DNA of 64,000 bases from Krasilnikoviella flava. GTDB lineage: Bacteria > Actinomycetota > Actinomycetes > Actinomycetales > Cellulomonadaceae. A model generated the notes under the pieces. It had not been told where the DNA came from, searched no databases, and was given only the letters and a program-made list of their open reading frames with translations. The position numbers and the translations under genes were made by a program. Of the stretch, positions 17,366 to 29,105 are shown piece after piece; position 1 is the stretch's first letter, and each line of letters opens with the position of its first letter. The DNA lies in NCBI RefSeq assembly GCF_900167525.1, contig NZ_FUZQ01000001.1, positions 186,001-250,000 of the forward strand, in the 5' to 3' direction.

Positions 17366-17904
17366 TGTTCCTCCGGGCGCGGGACCTGGGGGATCTCGGT
17401 CGGGTCGTACCAGAGCAGGTCGCGGTCGGTGACGCGCTGCAGCGCGGCGTCCAGCGCCGCCTCTGACGTGGCGCCGACGTCCCCCGTGCGCTCGGCGTCG
17501 TTCTCCTCGTCGGCGGCGGCGAGCACCGACCGCACGTCCTCCGCGGCCTCGGGCTCGTCGACGTGGACGGCGACCACGGCCACCCCGGTCAGGGCGGCGA
17601 CGTCGACCGCGCTGGGCTCGTCGGCGCCGTCGGCGGCCGTGACCTCGGCGGCCGGCACGTCGACCGAGACCACGACGCGCAACGGCACGACGGCGCGACG
17701 TGCGGCCACCAGCGCGAGCGAGTCGTCCGCGGCCGCGAGAAAGGCCTCGTACTCCCGGCTCTCGTCGTCCTCGTCGGCGAGCTCACGCACGAGAGCCGGC
17801 GTCACGGCGTGCGCCCGGCGCGCGGGGACGTCCCACCGCGCTCCTGCGGCGGCGACGACGGCGCCCTCGAGCTCGTCCAGGGTGGCGGGAACGTAGATGC
17901 GCAT
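17362..17904 (-). CDS. DUF6912 family protein
   Basis: The 180-residue acidic protein begins MRIYVPATLDELEGAVVAA, a signature of a conserved actinobacterial family of unknown function. It is Ala/Val/Asp-rich with no signal peptide or membrane segment. ATG 17904 follows CAGACT (complement 17911-17916) by 6 nt, which favours it over the GTG two codons upstream. It stands alone between hisN (convergent) and the CpaE-like gene (same strand, 71 nt away). No role can be inferred. Confidence 0.75.
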   Translation of the reverse strand: MRIYVPATLDELEGAVVAAAGARWDVPARRAHAVTPALVRELADEDDESREYEAFLAAADDSLALVAARRAVVPLRVVVSVDVPAAEVTAADGADEPSAVDVAALTGVAVVAVHVDEPEAAEDVRSVLAAADEENDAERTGDVGATSEAALDAALQRVTDRDLLWYDPTEIPQVPRPEEQ

Positions 17905-17975
17905 GCGCACAGTCTGCCGCGTCCGCGGCGCTCAGCCCGGTTGCGACCCTTCGGCAGGCCCAGGACGACGCGGGC

Positions 17976-19340
17976 TCAACCGGCGACGGTGGCGGCGACC
18001 GCGGCCCGCACCCGCTGGGCCAGCCCTTCGAAGGCCGCGCTCGCCGGCGAGCCGGGTGCCTCCTCCGCCAGCGTGCGCCCCGCCAGGAGCGCGGCGTCGA
18101 GACCGGCGGCGTCGTCCGGGACCAGGTGCACGTCGTCGATCCCCGCGTAGCGCGCCAGCGCGTCCCGCACGGCCACCTCGGGGCGCGAGCCCACCGCCGA
18201 CGCGCGTACGCGGTTGGCGACGACGACGCGCTCGGCCGAGACCGGCACCGGCACCTCGCGCAGGTCCTCCAGCCCGCGGACGAGGCGCTGGATGCCCACC
18301 GGGTCCGCCGCACCGACGACCACGACGACGTCCGCCGCCTGCAGCGCGGCGAGCGTCGCGCCGTTGCGCTGCGGGGCGTGCGTGTCGTACATGAGCAGCT
18401 CGTCGGCCTCGAGGAGCGGGCCGCAGTCCACGACCGTCCAGTCGGCGAGCTCGCGGGCCCGCTCGACCACGACCTCGATCGCACTGGCGGGCAGCTCGGG
18501 CCATCGCGCCGCCCGGGTGATTCCCGTCAGCACGCGCAGCCGGCCCCCGACCACCGGGCTGTGCCGGGCCAGCGTCGGCAGGTCGAGCGACCCGTGCCCG
18601 GCGGCGCGGGCGACAGCGGCCAGCCCCGGCGCGTCGTCGAGCAGACCCAGGCGGGCCGCCACCGACGCGCCATACGTGTCGGCGTCCACGACCAGCGCGC
18701 TCTCGGGCGCCGGCCCCGCGACGTCGCGGCGGGCGCGGCCGTGCCGTCGCCGCCCGCGGGACAGGCCGCCCAGCGCCGCAGCGAGCTCGAGCGTCGTCGT
18801 CGTGCGGCCCGGTGCCCCGACAGGCCCCCAGACCGCGACCACGCGCCCGCGGCGCGGCGCGGCGTCGTCCGCGACGACGTCCTCGAGGCCGAACGGGTCG
18901 TCGGCGGCGAGCGGGTCGTCGACGACATCGTGTCCGCCGGGCCCCAGCACGAGATGGCCGGGCGCATGGTCCGTCGCGCCCGCGCGCACCGGGGTCGCGT
19001 CGCGGACCGCGGCGAGCAGGAGCGCCTCGTCGTACCGCTCGACCACGGCGTCGACGCCCAGGGCGTGCAGCCGGGCGGCCGGCGCGACGTCGTCGCCCAG
19101 CGCGACGACGCGGACCCCCGCGGCGTGGAGCCGGCCGACCGCCTCCCGGTCCAGGCCGGGCAGGTCCCCGGAGACGAGCGCGACGGACCCCGCGCCCGCA
19201 GCCGCCGCGGCAAGCAGCTCGGCGACGTCGCCGCAGCGCCTCGTGACGGTCGCCCCCGACCCGGGCGCCCCGAGGGCGACGACGACGTCGGTCTCCGCCG
19301 CGCCGCGCACCGCGCACAGGACGGTGACGCCGGCGGCCAT
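17976..19340 (-). CDS. CpaE/MinD-like ATPase with arginine P-loop
   Basis: The 454-residue protein has an N-terminal receiver-like region (about 1-120) and a C-terminal SIMIBI-class ATPase (about 165-454), the layout of CpaE/TadZ proteins. The P-loop reads WGPVGAPGRTTTT at 171-183, so Arg179 stands where KGGxGKS/T proteins have the catalytic Lys. A DAD motif follows in ALVVDADTYGASVAARLGLL, and VDCGPLLEADELL matches the switch region. ATG 19340 overlaps the stop of the SAF-domain gene by one base, so the two are co-translated. No secretion ATPase, TadB/C or pilin genes lie nearby; the ATPase may position an unlinked Flp-like machine or have another role. Confidence 0.78.
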   Translation of the reverse strand: MAAGVTVLCAVRGAAETDVVVALGAPGSGATVTRRCGDVAELLAAAAAGAGSVALVSGDLPGLDREAVGRLHAAGVRVVALGDDVAPAARLHALGVDAVVERYDEALLLAAVRDATPVRAGATDHAPGHLVLGPGGHDVVDDPLAADDPFGLEDVVADDAAPRRGRVVAVWGPVGAPGRTTTTLELAAALGGLSRGRRRHGRARRDVAGPAPESALVVDADTYGASVAARLGLLDDAPGLAAVARAAGHGSLDLPTLARHSPVVGGRLRVLTGITRAARWPELPASAIEVVVERARELADWTVVDCGPLLEADELLMYDTHAPQRNGATLAALQAADVVVVVGAADPVGIQRLVRGLEDLREVPVPVSAERVVVANRVRASAVGSRPEVAVRDALARYAGIDDVHLVPDDAAGLDAALLAGRTLAEEAPGSPASAAFEGLAQRVRAAVAATVAG

Positions 19341-19993
19341 CAGACGCCGGCCCCGGCCTGCGGCACCACGGTCACGCTCCCGGGCACCGCCAGCGCCTGG
19401 AGGACGGCGGGCAGATCCTCTGCGGGGACGAGCACGTGCAGCGTGGCACCGTCCGCGACGACGAGCCCCGAGCCCGCCTCGTCGACCTGCTCCACGACGA
19501 CGCCCTCCACCAGCGGTGACGGTTCGGCGGCGGGCTCGGCGCCCGCCAGGGCCTCGGGAGCGGACCAGAGGTCGACCACGGCGCCCGGCGTCACGCGGGA
19601 CGACATGGCCCGGTCCACGGGCACCGACACGGAGCGGACGTCGACGTCGGCGGCGTCGCCGAGAGCCGACCGGGCGACGAGCTCGCCGTCGTCGACCACG
19701 CGCAGCGCGACGACCTCGTCGGGCAGCTCCTGGTCGGCGCGCAGGTACAGCTCCGTCCCGGAGTCGATGCGGACGTCGACCGTGCGCAGCCGCGCCACGT
19801 CGACCGCCTCCCCCGGCGTCAGGGTGCCGTCGGCCGCGTACACGGGCACGGTGCGCCCCGCGGAGGAGACGGCCCACGAGCCGAGGGCCACGGACGCGGC
19901 GACGATGACGACGCCGACGACGAGGCGGGGGTCGCGCCAGGTGGGACGGCGCAGGCGTGCGGCCACGGGTGCCGGCAACGGGTCGGTGCTCAC
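19340..19993 (-). CDS. SAF-domain membrane protein (CpaB/RcpC-like)
   Basis: The 217-residue protein has a short basic cytoplasmic tail, one membrane segment at about 25-44 (LVVGVVIVAASVALGSWAV), and an extracytoplasmic SAF-type beta-clip domain starting near residue 55 (LTPGEAVDVARLRTVDVRI). CpaB/RcpC proteins of Flp pilus systems have this plan. GTG 19993 has GGAGG upstream. The stop overlaps the start of the CpaE-like ATPase gene, so they probably work together. Confidence 0.78.
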   Translation of the reverse strand: MSTDPLPAPVAARLRRPTWRDPRLVVGVVIVAASVALGSWAVSSAGRTVPVYAADGTLTPGEAVDVARLRTVDVRIDSGTELYLRADQELPDEVVALRVVDDGELVARSALGDAADVDVRSVSVPVDRAMSSRVTPGAVVDLWSAPEALAGAEPAAEPSPLVEGVVVEQVDEAGSGLVVADGATLHVLVPAEDLPAVLQALAVPGSVTVVPQAGAGV

Positions 19994-20125
19994 GGACGTC
20001 CTCCGGGGTGGTCAGGGGCGCGGCGTCGCGCCGGAACCTATCATCAGGCACCCCACGCGTGCTTTCGGCAACCACTGTGGACAACCCACGTCATCGTCCG
20101 TGACCGCTGTGCCAGAATTGCCCGT

Positions 20126-20335
20126 ATGGCCAGCCGGTTCCTGTCCCTCGCGGACGTGCAGGAGATGCTCAACATCTCGAGCACCCAGGCGTACTCCCTG
20201 GTGCGCTCGGGCGAGCTGCCCGCCATCCAGGTGGGCCCGAAGAAGGTCTGGCGGGTCGAGACCAGCAAGCTCGAGGAGTACATCGAGCACCAGTACGCCC
20301 GGACGCGCGAGCGGATCGCCTCGGGCGACCTCTGA
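20126..20335 (+). CDS. AlpA/excisionase-type helix-turn-helix protein (69 aa)
   Basis: A 69-residue protein with a MerR-like winged HTH: FLSLADVQEMLNISSTQAYS followed by the wing GELPAIQVGPKKVWRVE and a C-terminal helix EEYIEHQYARTRERI. This is a conserved stand-alone actinobacterial family commonly annotated as excisionase or AlpA; there is no integrase or prophage here, so a chromosomal regulator is more likely. ATG 20126 lies 7 nt after CAGAAT (20113-20118), a leaderless start. It is divergent from the SAF/CpaE pair and may regulate it. Confidence 0.83.
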   Translation: MASRFLSLADVQEMLNISSTQAYSLVRSGELPAIQVGPKKVWRVETSKLEEYIEHQYARTRERIASGDL

Positions 20336-20364
20336 CTCCTTCCCGCCAGGCTCCCCCGCCGGGC

Positions 20365-20913
20365 TCACGCCTCGCTGACCCGTAGCACGGCACCGAACGG
20401 CACCGTCCGCACGACGGGCCGCGCGCGCTCGGCCTCCTCGACGTCGAGGTGGTCGGCGCCCACCCGGCCGATCCGCCCGATGACCGATCCGCCCGCCGTG
20501 CGGACCAGCACCCGGGCGCGGTCACGCTGCAGCCCGCGCAGCACATGCCCCAGCCCGAGGCCGTCGGTGCGCGCCCGGGAGGGCGTCGCGAACCGGCCGA
20601 GGCCGACCACGGAGGCGAGCGCGGCCAACGGCACCAGGTGCTGCACCTGGCCGCGGGCGCCGCGGCCGTCGAGGAGCACCCAGGCGTGCGCGACGCGGGC
20701 CAGCCGGCCCTCGATCCCCTCCCCGTCGAGCAGCTCGAGCCGCAGCACGGCACCGGTCGCGGCCCGCATCCGGTCCGTGAGCGGGATCGACGCCTGCTCG
20801 GCACGCGTCAGCTCGGCCACCGTGCCCTCCTGCTCTGCGGCCTGCTCCGCGTCGAAGCGTGCCTCGAGGTCCGCGAAGAGCAGCTCCCACCTGGCCGGAC
20901 CCGTGCCCGTCAT
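20365..20913 (-). CDS. Conserved hypothetical protein, two small beta-barrel-like halves
   Basis: I do not recognise this 182-residue protein by name. An N-terminal helical stretch (WELLFADLEARFDAEQAAEQ) is followed by two regions rich in short beta strands, about 70-110 (VLRLELLDGEGIEGRLARV) and 135-180 (RVLVRTAGGSVIGRIGRV), resembling Sm- or SH3-like barrels. No signal peptide or catalytic motif is evident. ATG 20913 follows AGGAG by about 5 nt; the open frame continues upstream across an AT-richer promoter region. It converges on the AlpA-type gene and is divergent from the LysM gene. Confidence 0.6.
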   Translation of the reverse strand: MTGTGPARWELLFADLEARFDAEQAAEQEGTVAELTRAEQASIPLTDRMRAATGAVLRLELLDGEGIEGRLARVAHAWVLLDGRGARGQVQHLVPLAALASVVGLGRFATPSRARTDGLGLGHVLRGLQRDRARVLVRTAGGSVIGRIGRVGADHLDVEEAERARPVVRTVPFGAVLRVSEA

Positions 20914-21072
20914 GGGGCTCCTCTCGTCAAGGGTCGATGACCACAGGATGCCCGGGTAGACAGACCCGGCACCAGTCCGCTTCAATATCGACCACCAGAA
21001 CACATCAACAGCCATCAAAGCGCATCATCAAGAATGATCCGATGGCGATGGCGGTGGGACGAAGGAGACCTG

Positions 21073-21972
21073 ATGCCCGGCAGCACACGTCGTGGACGAC
21101 CTGCACCGCGAAAGCGGCGCCCCGCCGGCGCGGGCGGACCCGGTCGGCTCGCCCTCCTCACCGTCGTGGCCGGCGTCACGGGCGCGGCCCTGCTGGTGCG
21201 CACCGCCGCCCTGGCCCCGCGCACGGCCGTCGCGGCCGCCGGCCTCACCGTCGACCGGTGGGTCGAGCTCGCCGTCCTCGCCGCCGGGCTGCTCGCCGCC
21301 GCCTGGCTGGCACTGAGCGGGGCGCTCGCCCTCGCATGCGTGGCCGCGGCTCTGCTCGGCCGCCGGTGGCGCGCCGGCGAGGCTGCTGTCGAACGGCTCG
21401 CACCCGCCGCCGTCCGACGCGTCGTCCGTACCGCCGTCGGCGTGGGTGTCGGCGCGGGTCTCACGCTCGTCCCCACCGCCGCCCTGGCCGCCGACGTCTC
21501 GCCCACCTCTCCGGCCGCCGACGGCGCGCCGGTCGTCCTGGACCTCGGCTGGCAGTCCACGACCGCCGACGCCGGCCCCCGGGCAGCGGAGACGACGGCC
21601 GGCGCACCGGACCCTGCCGGGGCCATGCGCGAGGACGGTGCCGAGACCGCGGACGTCCTCGTCGAGGAGGCTCTCGCGCAGGCGACGGACGCCGGCCCCG
21701 TCGAGGAGGTCGCCGCCGCTCCCGTCGCACGCACCACGGCAGACGGCACGAGGGCCGACGACACGAGGGCCGACGAGGCGGACGACGCGACGACGCGCGT
21801 CGTGCTGCGCGGCGACACCCTGTGGGACATCGCGACCCGGTCGCTCGGCGGCACGCCCACCGACGCCGAGATCGTCCGCGAGGTGACGCGCTGGCACGAC
21901 GCGAACCGCGACGTCGTCGGCGCGGACCCCGACCGCATCCTGCCCGGCCAGATCCTGCGCGCCCCTGCCTGA
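21073..21972 (+). CDS. Multi-pass membrane protein with C-terminal LysM domain
   Basis: The 299-residue protein has a basic N terminus, three or four hydrophobic segments (about 28-48, 60-95 and 118-140), an Ala/Thr/Asp-rich linker, and a LysM domain at about 241-299 (VLRGDTLWDIATRSLGGT to ILPGQIL). It is probably membrane-anchored with LysM outside, binding peptidoglycan. GAAGGAG at 21061-21067 sits 5 nt before ATG 21073 and decides the start over an upstream ATG at 21034. The Rv3235-type gene follows 46 nt later on the same strand. Confidence 0.82.
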   Translation: MPGSTRRGRPAPRKRRPAGAGGPGRLALLTVVAGVTGAALLVRTAALAPRTAVAAAGLTVDRWVELAVLAAGLLAAAWLALSGALALACVAAALLGRRWRAGEAAVERLAPAAVRRVVRTAVGVGVGAGLTLVPTAALAADVSPTSPAADGAPVVLDLGWQSTTADAGPRAAETTAGAPDPAGAMREDGAETADVLVEEALAQATDAGPVEEVAAAPVARTTADGTRADDTRADEADDATTRVVLRGDTLWDIATRSLGGTPTDAEIVREVTRWHDANRDVVGADPDRILPGQILRAPA

Positions 21973-22018
21973 CCGCCCGGACCTCCCCACGACTCCCCGC
22001 ACCCACCCGGAGGGCATC

Positions 22019-22813
22019 ATGACTGCGACGACCACCGCGCCGACCGCCCCAGCACCGGTCGCGCCCCCGGCCGCCGGCACCCTTGCGACGGCGCCAGGGC
22101 CGGCCCCCGCGCCGACCGCGGCGAGGTCCGGCGGCTCGACGCCACCGGGCGCCGCGACGGGACACGACGGGACGCCGGCACCGGGCGGCACGGCGGCGCC
22201 GGGCCACGCGCTGCCGGCGGACGCTCCCGGTACCCCGACCGACCGGCACGAGGACGCCGCGCCCGCGCGCTCGGAGGACGACGCCACCCCGGCACGCCCC
22301 GCGCCGCGCGTGTCCGCCCCGCCGCGGCCGGCCGGCCCGGCCGGTTACCCCGAGGCGAGCACCCGTCCCGCGCCGCGGGCACGGCGCGTGCGGGTCGGCG
22401 CCCCCGGCACGCGACGCCCCCGCGTCGACGACGCGGACGTGCCGGCGCGACCGCTGCAGGAGGTCTCCCCGGCGCCGCTGCCCGACCCCACCGCGCAGTG
22501 CTGCACCGTGGTGCGCGCCGCCCTCGAGGTGCTGCGCGGGGAGCGCCCCGCGGCGCAGCTCGCCCGCTGGGTCACGCCGCAGGTGCGCGACCAGCTCGCC
22601 GAGCGCGCCCGGATCGGGCTCGCGCACGATCTCCTGCGGGACGCGGACCACCACCGGCCCGTCCAGGTGCGACGCGTCCGGCTGATCCGCGTCGGCGAGG
22701 ACGTCGCCGAGGCGACGGTGGTCCTGGACGACGACGGACGGGTGCGCGCCGCCGCCGTCCGGATGGAGGCGCGCCGCGGCGCCTGGCGGGTCGCGGTGCT
22801 GGAGATCGGCTGA
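22019..22813 (+). CDS. Rv3235-family protein
   Basis: The 264-residue protein has a Pro/Ala-rich disordered N-terminal half and a conserved C-terminal domain (about 150-264) that starts CCTVVRAALEVLRGERPAAQL and ends in short beta strands. This matches the Rv3235 family, which in actinobacteria lies beside secA, as here. GGAGG 5 nt before ATG 22019 supports the start. Function unknown. It converges with secA across a strong hairpin. Confidence 0.8.
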   Translation: MTATTTAPTAPAPVAPPAAGTLATAPGPAPAPTAARSGGSTPPGAATGHDGTPAPGGTAAPGHALPADAPGTPTDRHEDAAPARSEDDATPARPAPRVSAPPRPAGPAGYPEASTRPAPRARRVRVGAPGTRRPRVDDADVPARPLQEVSPAPLPDPTAQCCTVVRAALEVLRGERPAAQLARWVTPQVRDQLAERARIGLAHDLLRDADHHRPVQVRRVRLIRVGEDVAEATVVLDDDGRVRAAAVRMEARRGAWRVAVLEIG

Positions 22814-22830
22814 GCGCACCGGGTCGCCGA

Positions 22831-22875
22831 GACGACGAAGGGACGGACCGTCGTGCGGTCCGTCCCCTCGTCGTC
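22831..22875. terminator. 19-bp hairpin between the Rv3235-family gene and secA
   Basis: GACGACGAAGGGACGGACC (22831-22849) pairs with 22857-22875 with a single G-T mismatch and a 7-nt loop. It starts 17 nt after the stop of the plus-strand gene and ends 12 nt from the stop of minus-strand secA, so a bidirectional terminator is the natural reading. Confidence 0.8.
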
Positions 22876-22887
22876 ACAGCGTGCGCG

Positions 22888-25824
<2,937 letters not shown>

Positions 25825-25927
25825 GCAGTACTCCAGGGTCGGTGGCGCCCCGGGGATGGCCGGGACCGTGCGGCGCGACGGGCGACGACGGGCGGTCGGG
25901 ATCGCACGTCCGCGCCGTCGCCTGGGT

Positions 25928-25945
25928 CACACCCGTGCCATCCTA
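25928..25945 (-). promoter_or_regulatory. Putative secA promoter with overlapping small ORF start
   Basis: TAGGAT on the minus strand (25945-25940) is a good -10. The predicted start at about 25933 is within 3 nt of GTG 25930, which opens a 73-codon frame running out of frame into secA. The leader to the secA GTG is about 110 nt. Whether the small frame is translated is unknown. Confidence 0.45.
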
Positions 25946-26000
25946 GGCCGATCACCTGAGAGTCCGGCACGGGTTCGCGACGGACGAACGGCGCGCCGGC

Positions 26001-26050
26001 GCCCCGCGGCCGTCATGAGCGGGCGTTCCGCCCGGTTCTCGCCGCGGGGC
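26001..26050 (-). terminator. Nested hairpins after the Kef-type gene
   Basis: GCCCCGCGGC (26001-26010) pairs exactly with 26041-26050 and encloses a second stem, GGGCG (26021-26025) with CGCCC (26029-26033). It begins 11 nt downstream of the stop of the minus-strand antiporter gene and separates it from the secA promoter. Confidence 0.7.
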
Positions 26051-26061
26051 GGCCCGCCCGC

Positions 26062-27666
26062 TCACCGGGGCTCGCGGCCGGATCCCTCGCCGGGGGCGAG
26101 GTCGGCCGCGGCGCGGTCGGCCAACTCGGCGCCCGCGGCCCCGTAGAGGTGGAAGACGGCGTCCGCGCCGTGACGCCGCAGCTCTTCCGCGTCCTCGTCG
26201 TAGCGAGCGATCGCCGCCACCCGCCCGGTGAAGCCCGCGGCGCGCAGCTGGGCCAGGGCGATGAGGTTCGCCTTGTGGAACGGCATCGCCAGCACGGCGA
26301 GGCGCACCTGACCCGCCCGCTTGACCCGCGCCCAGAACTCGGCGTCGGTGGCGTCCGCCGGGACGACGGCGATCCCCTCGGCCCGCAGCGCGTCGACGCG
26401 GGTGCGGTCGTGCTCGACCCCCACGGCCGACAGCCCGTGCACGTCGCGCAGCCGGCGGTACGTCGCCGAACCCACCCGCCCGAGGCCCATCACGACGGCG
26501 TCCGCCCTGCCGATGTCGACCGGGCGGTCGTCGGGGTGCAGGCGGGCGACGTCGCGCCGCGGCAGGAGCGCGGTGAGCCGGGCCGCGAGCTCCACGCCGC
26601 GCCGGTTGACGATCGCCGAGACGACGAAGCTCGCGGCGACCGCCAAGGAGACGATGACCGTCCACTCCTCATCGAGCAGGCCCGCCGTCGCCCCGAACGC
26701 GACGACGATGATGCCGAACTCGGAGAAGTTGCCGAGCGTCAGCCCGACGAGGAACGACGTGCGCCGCCGCAGCCGCATCAGCCACAGCAGCACGGCGTAG
26801 CCGGCCGCCTGGAGCGGGAGCAGCAGGAGGAGCAACCCGGCGAGGGCCACGTCGACCGGTGCGGGCATCCCGTGCAGCCCGATCTGCAGGAAGAACGCGA
26901 CGAGGGCGAGGTCCTTGACCGTGAGGAGGGAGCGGGAGAGCTCGGTGGCCCGGGGGTGCCCGGCGAGCAGCGCGCCCATCACCAACGCCCCGAGGTCGCC
27001 CGACAGGCCGACCGCGTCGAACAGCCAGAAGCCCGGCACGAGGGCGACGAACGCGCCGAACAACGCCTGCAGCTCGCCGTGGCCGGCACGGTCCCAGACC
27101 CGCCGCAGCACCCACGCGCCAGGGATCAGCGCGACGACGCAGGGCGCCCACGGGCTCGGCGGCTCCCCCGTCGAGACGGCGAGGAACGCGACGGCGACGA
27201 TGTCCTGGACCACGAGCACGCCCACGGCGATGCGCCCGTACAGGGCCGTCGCGTCGGAGCGGTCCTCCAGCACCTTGACCACGAAGACGGTCGAGGAGAA
27301 CGACAGCGCCAGCCCCACGAGGGCCAGCGACCCGAGCGACTCGTCGGCGAGCAGCCGGACCCCGACGACGGCGAGCAGGCCGAGGAACCCCACCGCCACC
27401 GCGACGCTCAGCACCAGGTGCGCCACGGTGGTGAGCCAGATCTCCGGTCGCAGCAGCGAGCGGACGTCGAGCTTCAGCCCGATCGCGAACAGCAGCAGCG
27501 CGACGCCCAGCTCGGCGACCGTCTCCAGGCCCGGCAGCTCGGGCGCGCCCGCCGCCCCGAGTGCGAACCCGGCGGCGAGGAAGCCCACCAGCGGGGGCAG
27601 CCGCAGCAGCGTCGCCGCCAGGCCGCCCACGAGCGCCGCAGCGAGGTACAGCACTGCCGTGGCCAT
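26062..27666 (-). CDS. Kef-type cation/proton antiporter with TrkA-N domain
   Basis: The 534-residue protein has about 12 membrane segments of the CPA2 family (residues 1-370), including LALSFSSTVFVVKVLEDRSD and NFSEFGIIVVAFGA, followed by a cytoplasmic Rossmann RCK/TrkA-N domain whose nucleotide-binding start reads AVVMGLGRVGSATYRRL. It should exchange K+ or Na+ for H+, gated by NAD(H) or other ligands at the RCK domain. The gene sits directly upstream of secA on the same strand, the position of kefB (Rv3236c) in M. tuberculosis. The start ATG 27666 is preceded by GGGAG. Confidence 0.88.
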   Translation of the reverse strand: MATAVLYLAAALVGGLAATLLRLPPLVGFLAAGFALGAAGAPELPGLETVAELGVALLLFAIGLKLDVRSLLRPEIWLTTVAHLVLSVAVAVGFLGLLAVVGVRLLADESLGSLALVGLALSFSSTVFVVKVLEDRSDATALYGRIAVGVLVVQDIVAVAFLAVSTGEPPSPWAPCVVALIPGAWVLRRVWDRAGHGELQALFGAFVALVPGFWLFDAVGLSGDLGALVMGALLAGHPRATELSRSLLTVKDLALVAFFLQIGLHGMPAPVDVALAGLLLLLLPLQAAGYAVLLWLMRLRRRTSFLVGLTLGNFSEFGIIVVAFGATAGLLDEEWTVIVSLAVAASFVVSAIVNRRGVELAARLTALLPRRDVARLHPDDRPVDIGRADAVVMGLGRVGSATYRRLRDVHGLSAVGVEHDRTRVDALRAEGIAVVPADATDAEFWARVKRAGQVRLAVLAMPFHKANLIALAQLRAAGFTGRVAAIARYDEDAEELRRHGADAVFHLYGAAGAELADRAAADLAPGEGSGREPR

Positions 27667-27756
27667 CAGCGCTCCCGACCCTCTCCGGTCCCGACCGACG
27701 CGGGCGCACCCGACGTCGTGGCGCCGATCCTACGAGCGCTGCCGCCGCCCGGCCGC

Positions 27757-29004
27757 CTAAGCCGCGCGCACGACGTCGGCCAGCGCGGGCGCGAGCTCGC
27801 CGACGGGCGCGACCCCCGTGGCGCCGAGCCCGAGCCATCCCGCGAGGACGTCGAGCTCCGCGCCGAGCGCGGCGGCGGTATCCGGGCCGGCGTGCACGGT
27901 CGGGTGCACCGCCTGCACGCGCAGCACGCCCGCCTGCCGGTCGGCCTTGAGGTCGACGAACGCCGTGATCGCGTCGCCCTCGAGGAACGGGAGCACGTAG
28001 TAGCCGAGCACCCGCTGCGGGCCGGGCACGTAGATCTCGATCCGGTAGTAGACGTCGAAGAGCGCCTCGAGACGGCGCCGCTCCCACACCACCGGGTCGA
28101 ACGGGCTGAGCAGGGTCCGGGCCTCCGCCCGCCGCGGTACGCGCGCGTCCCGGTGCCGGTAGGTGCGCTCGTCCCAGCCACGCACCTCGACGGGCACCAG
28201 CACGCCCTCCTCGACCAGCTCGGCCTGGGCCCGGCGCACCGCGGGGCCCCGCAGCCGGAAGTAGTCCGCGAAGCAGCGGACCGTGCCGACGCCGTGTGCC
28301 CGCGCGCCGAGCTCCAGCAGTCGCCGCACGGCCTCGTCGTCGGGCACCGGCTCCTGCGCGCGGACGGCGGCGGGCAGCACCCGCTCGGGCAGGTCGTAGC
28401 AGCGCTCGAACGCGGGATTGCGCCGCGCCGACATCACCTCGCCCGTGAAGAACAGGAACTCCAGGCATCGCTTGGCCATCGTCCAGTTCCACCCCCACTC
28501 CTCGCGCGACCGCGGCCCGGAGCGACCCGTGGCGACCAGCTCGTCGTGGATCTCGCGCGCCGTCACCGGGCCGCGCTCGGCGACCAGCTGCCGCACCAGG
28601 TCCATCTCCGCGGCGTGCGCCAGCGGCGCCCCCGCGATGGTGCCCCAGGCCTCGTCCAGGTAGTTGCGCCGGCGCCACTCCAGCAGCGGGTACGTCGCGG
28701 CGGGCACGAACGACGCCACGTGCGCCCACGTCTCCACGATCCGGCGCGGTGACCGCCCCGACGCCCGGTCGAGCAGCCCGACGTCGTACGGCCCGAGCCG
28801 CGAGTACAGCGGCATGAGGTGCGCCCGCGCCAGCACGTTCACGGAGTCGATCTGCAGCAGGTTGAGCCGCTCCACGGTCGCCATCGCGCGGCGCATCGTC
28901 ACGCCGCCGTCGACGGAGCCGTCAGCAGAGCCGGGCCGCGGCCGGTGCAGCCCCTGGGCCCCGAGGGCGACGCGGCGGGCCTGCGCGAGCGAGAAGGATT
29001 CCAC
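27757..29004 (-). CDS. YcaQ-family DNA glycosylase (HTH_42 winged helix)
   Basis: The 415-residue protein belongs to the winged-helix HTH_42 family whose characterised members (E. coli YcaQ, Streptomyces AlkX/AlzA) excise bulky or cross-linked N7-alkylguanines. The catalytic QxD region is LLQIDSVNVLARAHLMPLYS. Later family landmarks are WGWNWTMAKRCLEFLFFTGE and LLSPFDPVVWERRRLEALF. GTG 29004 follows CAGGAT (complement 29011-29016) by 6 nt, a leaderless start. Single gene between the Kef-type antiporter and hpf. AlkZ-type members linked to natural products protect producers, but no biosynthetic cluster is visible. Confidence 0.85.
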   Translation of the reverse strand: MESFSLAQARRVALGAQGLHRPRPGSADGSVDGGVTMRRAMATVERLNLLQIDSVNVLARAHLMPLYSRLGPYDVGLLDRASGRSPRRIVETWAHVASFVPAATYPLLEWRRRNYLDEAWGTIAGAPLAHAAEMDLVRQLVAERGPVTAREIHDELVATGRSGPRSREEWGWNWTMAKRCLEFLFFTGEVMSARRNPAFERCYDLPERVLPAAVRAQEPVPDDEAVRRLLELGARAHGVGTVRCFADYFRLRGPAVRRAQAELVEEGVLVPVEVRGWDERTYRHRDARVPRRAEARTLLSPFDPVVWERRRLEALFDVYYRIEIYVPGPQRVLGYYVLPFLEGDAITAFVDLKADRQAGVLRVQAVHPTVHAGPDTAAALGAELDVLAGWLGLGATGVAPVGELAPALADVVRAA

Positions 29005-29105
29005 CCCTGCATCCTGCCCACCCCCACCGACAGCGCGCCTGCCGCCAGCGTCGAACCACAGGACGGACGACGCCGGTGGACCTGCGACGGCGAGGGGCAG
29101 ACGAG

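Noticed and set aside
20126-20335. Prophage or integrative element excisionase
   Set aside because: The HTH protein resembles excisionases, but no integrase, attachment repeats or phage genes flank it; neighbouring genes are core genes.
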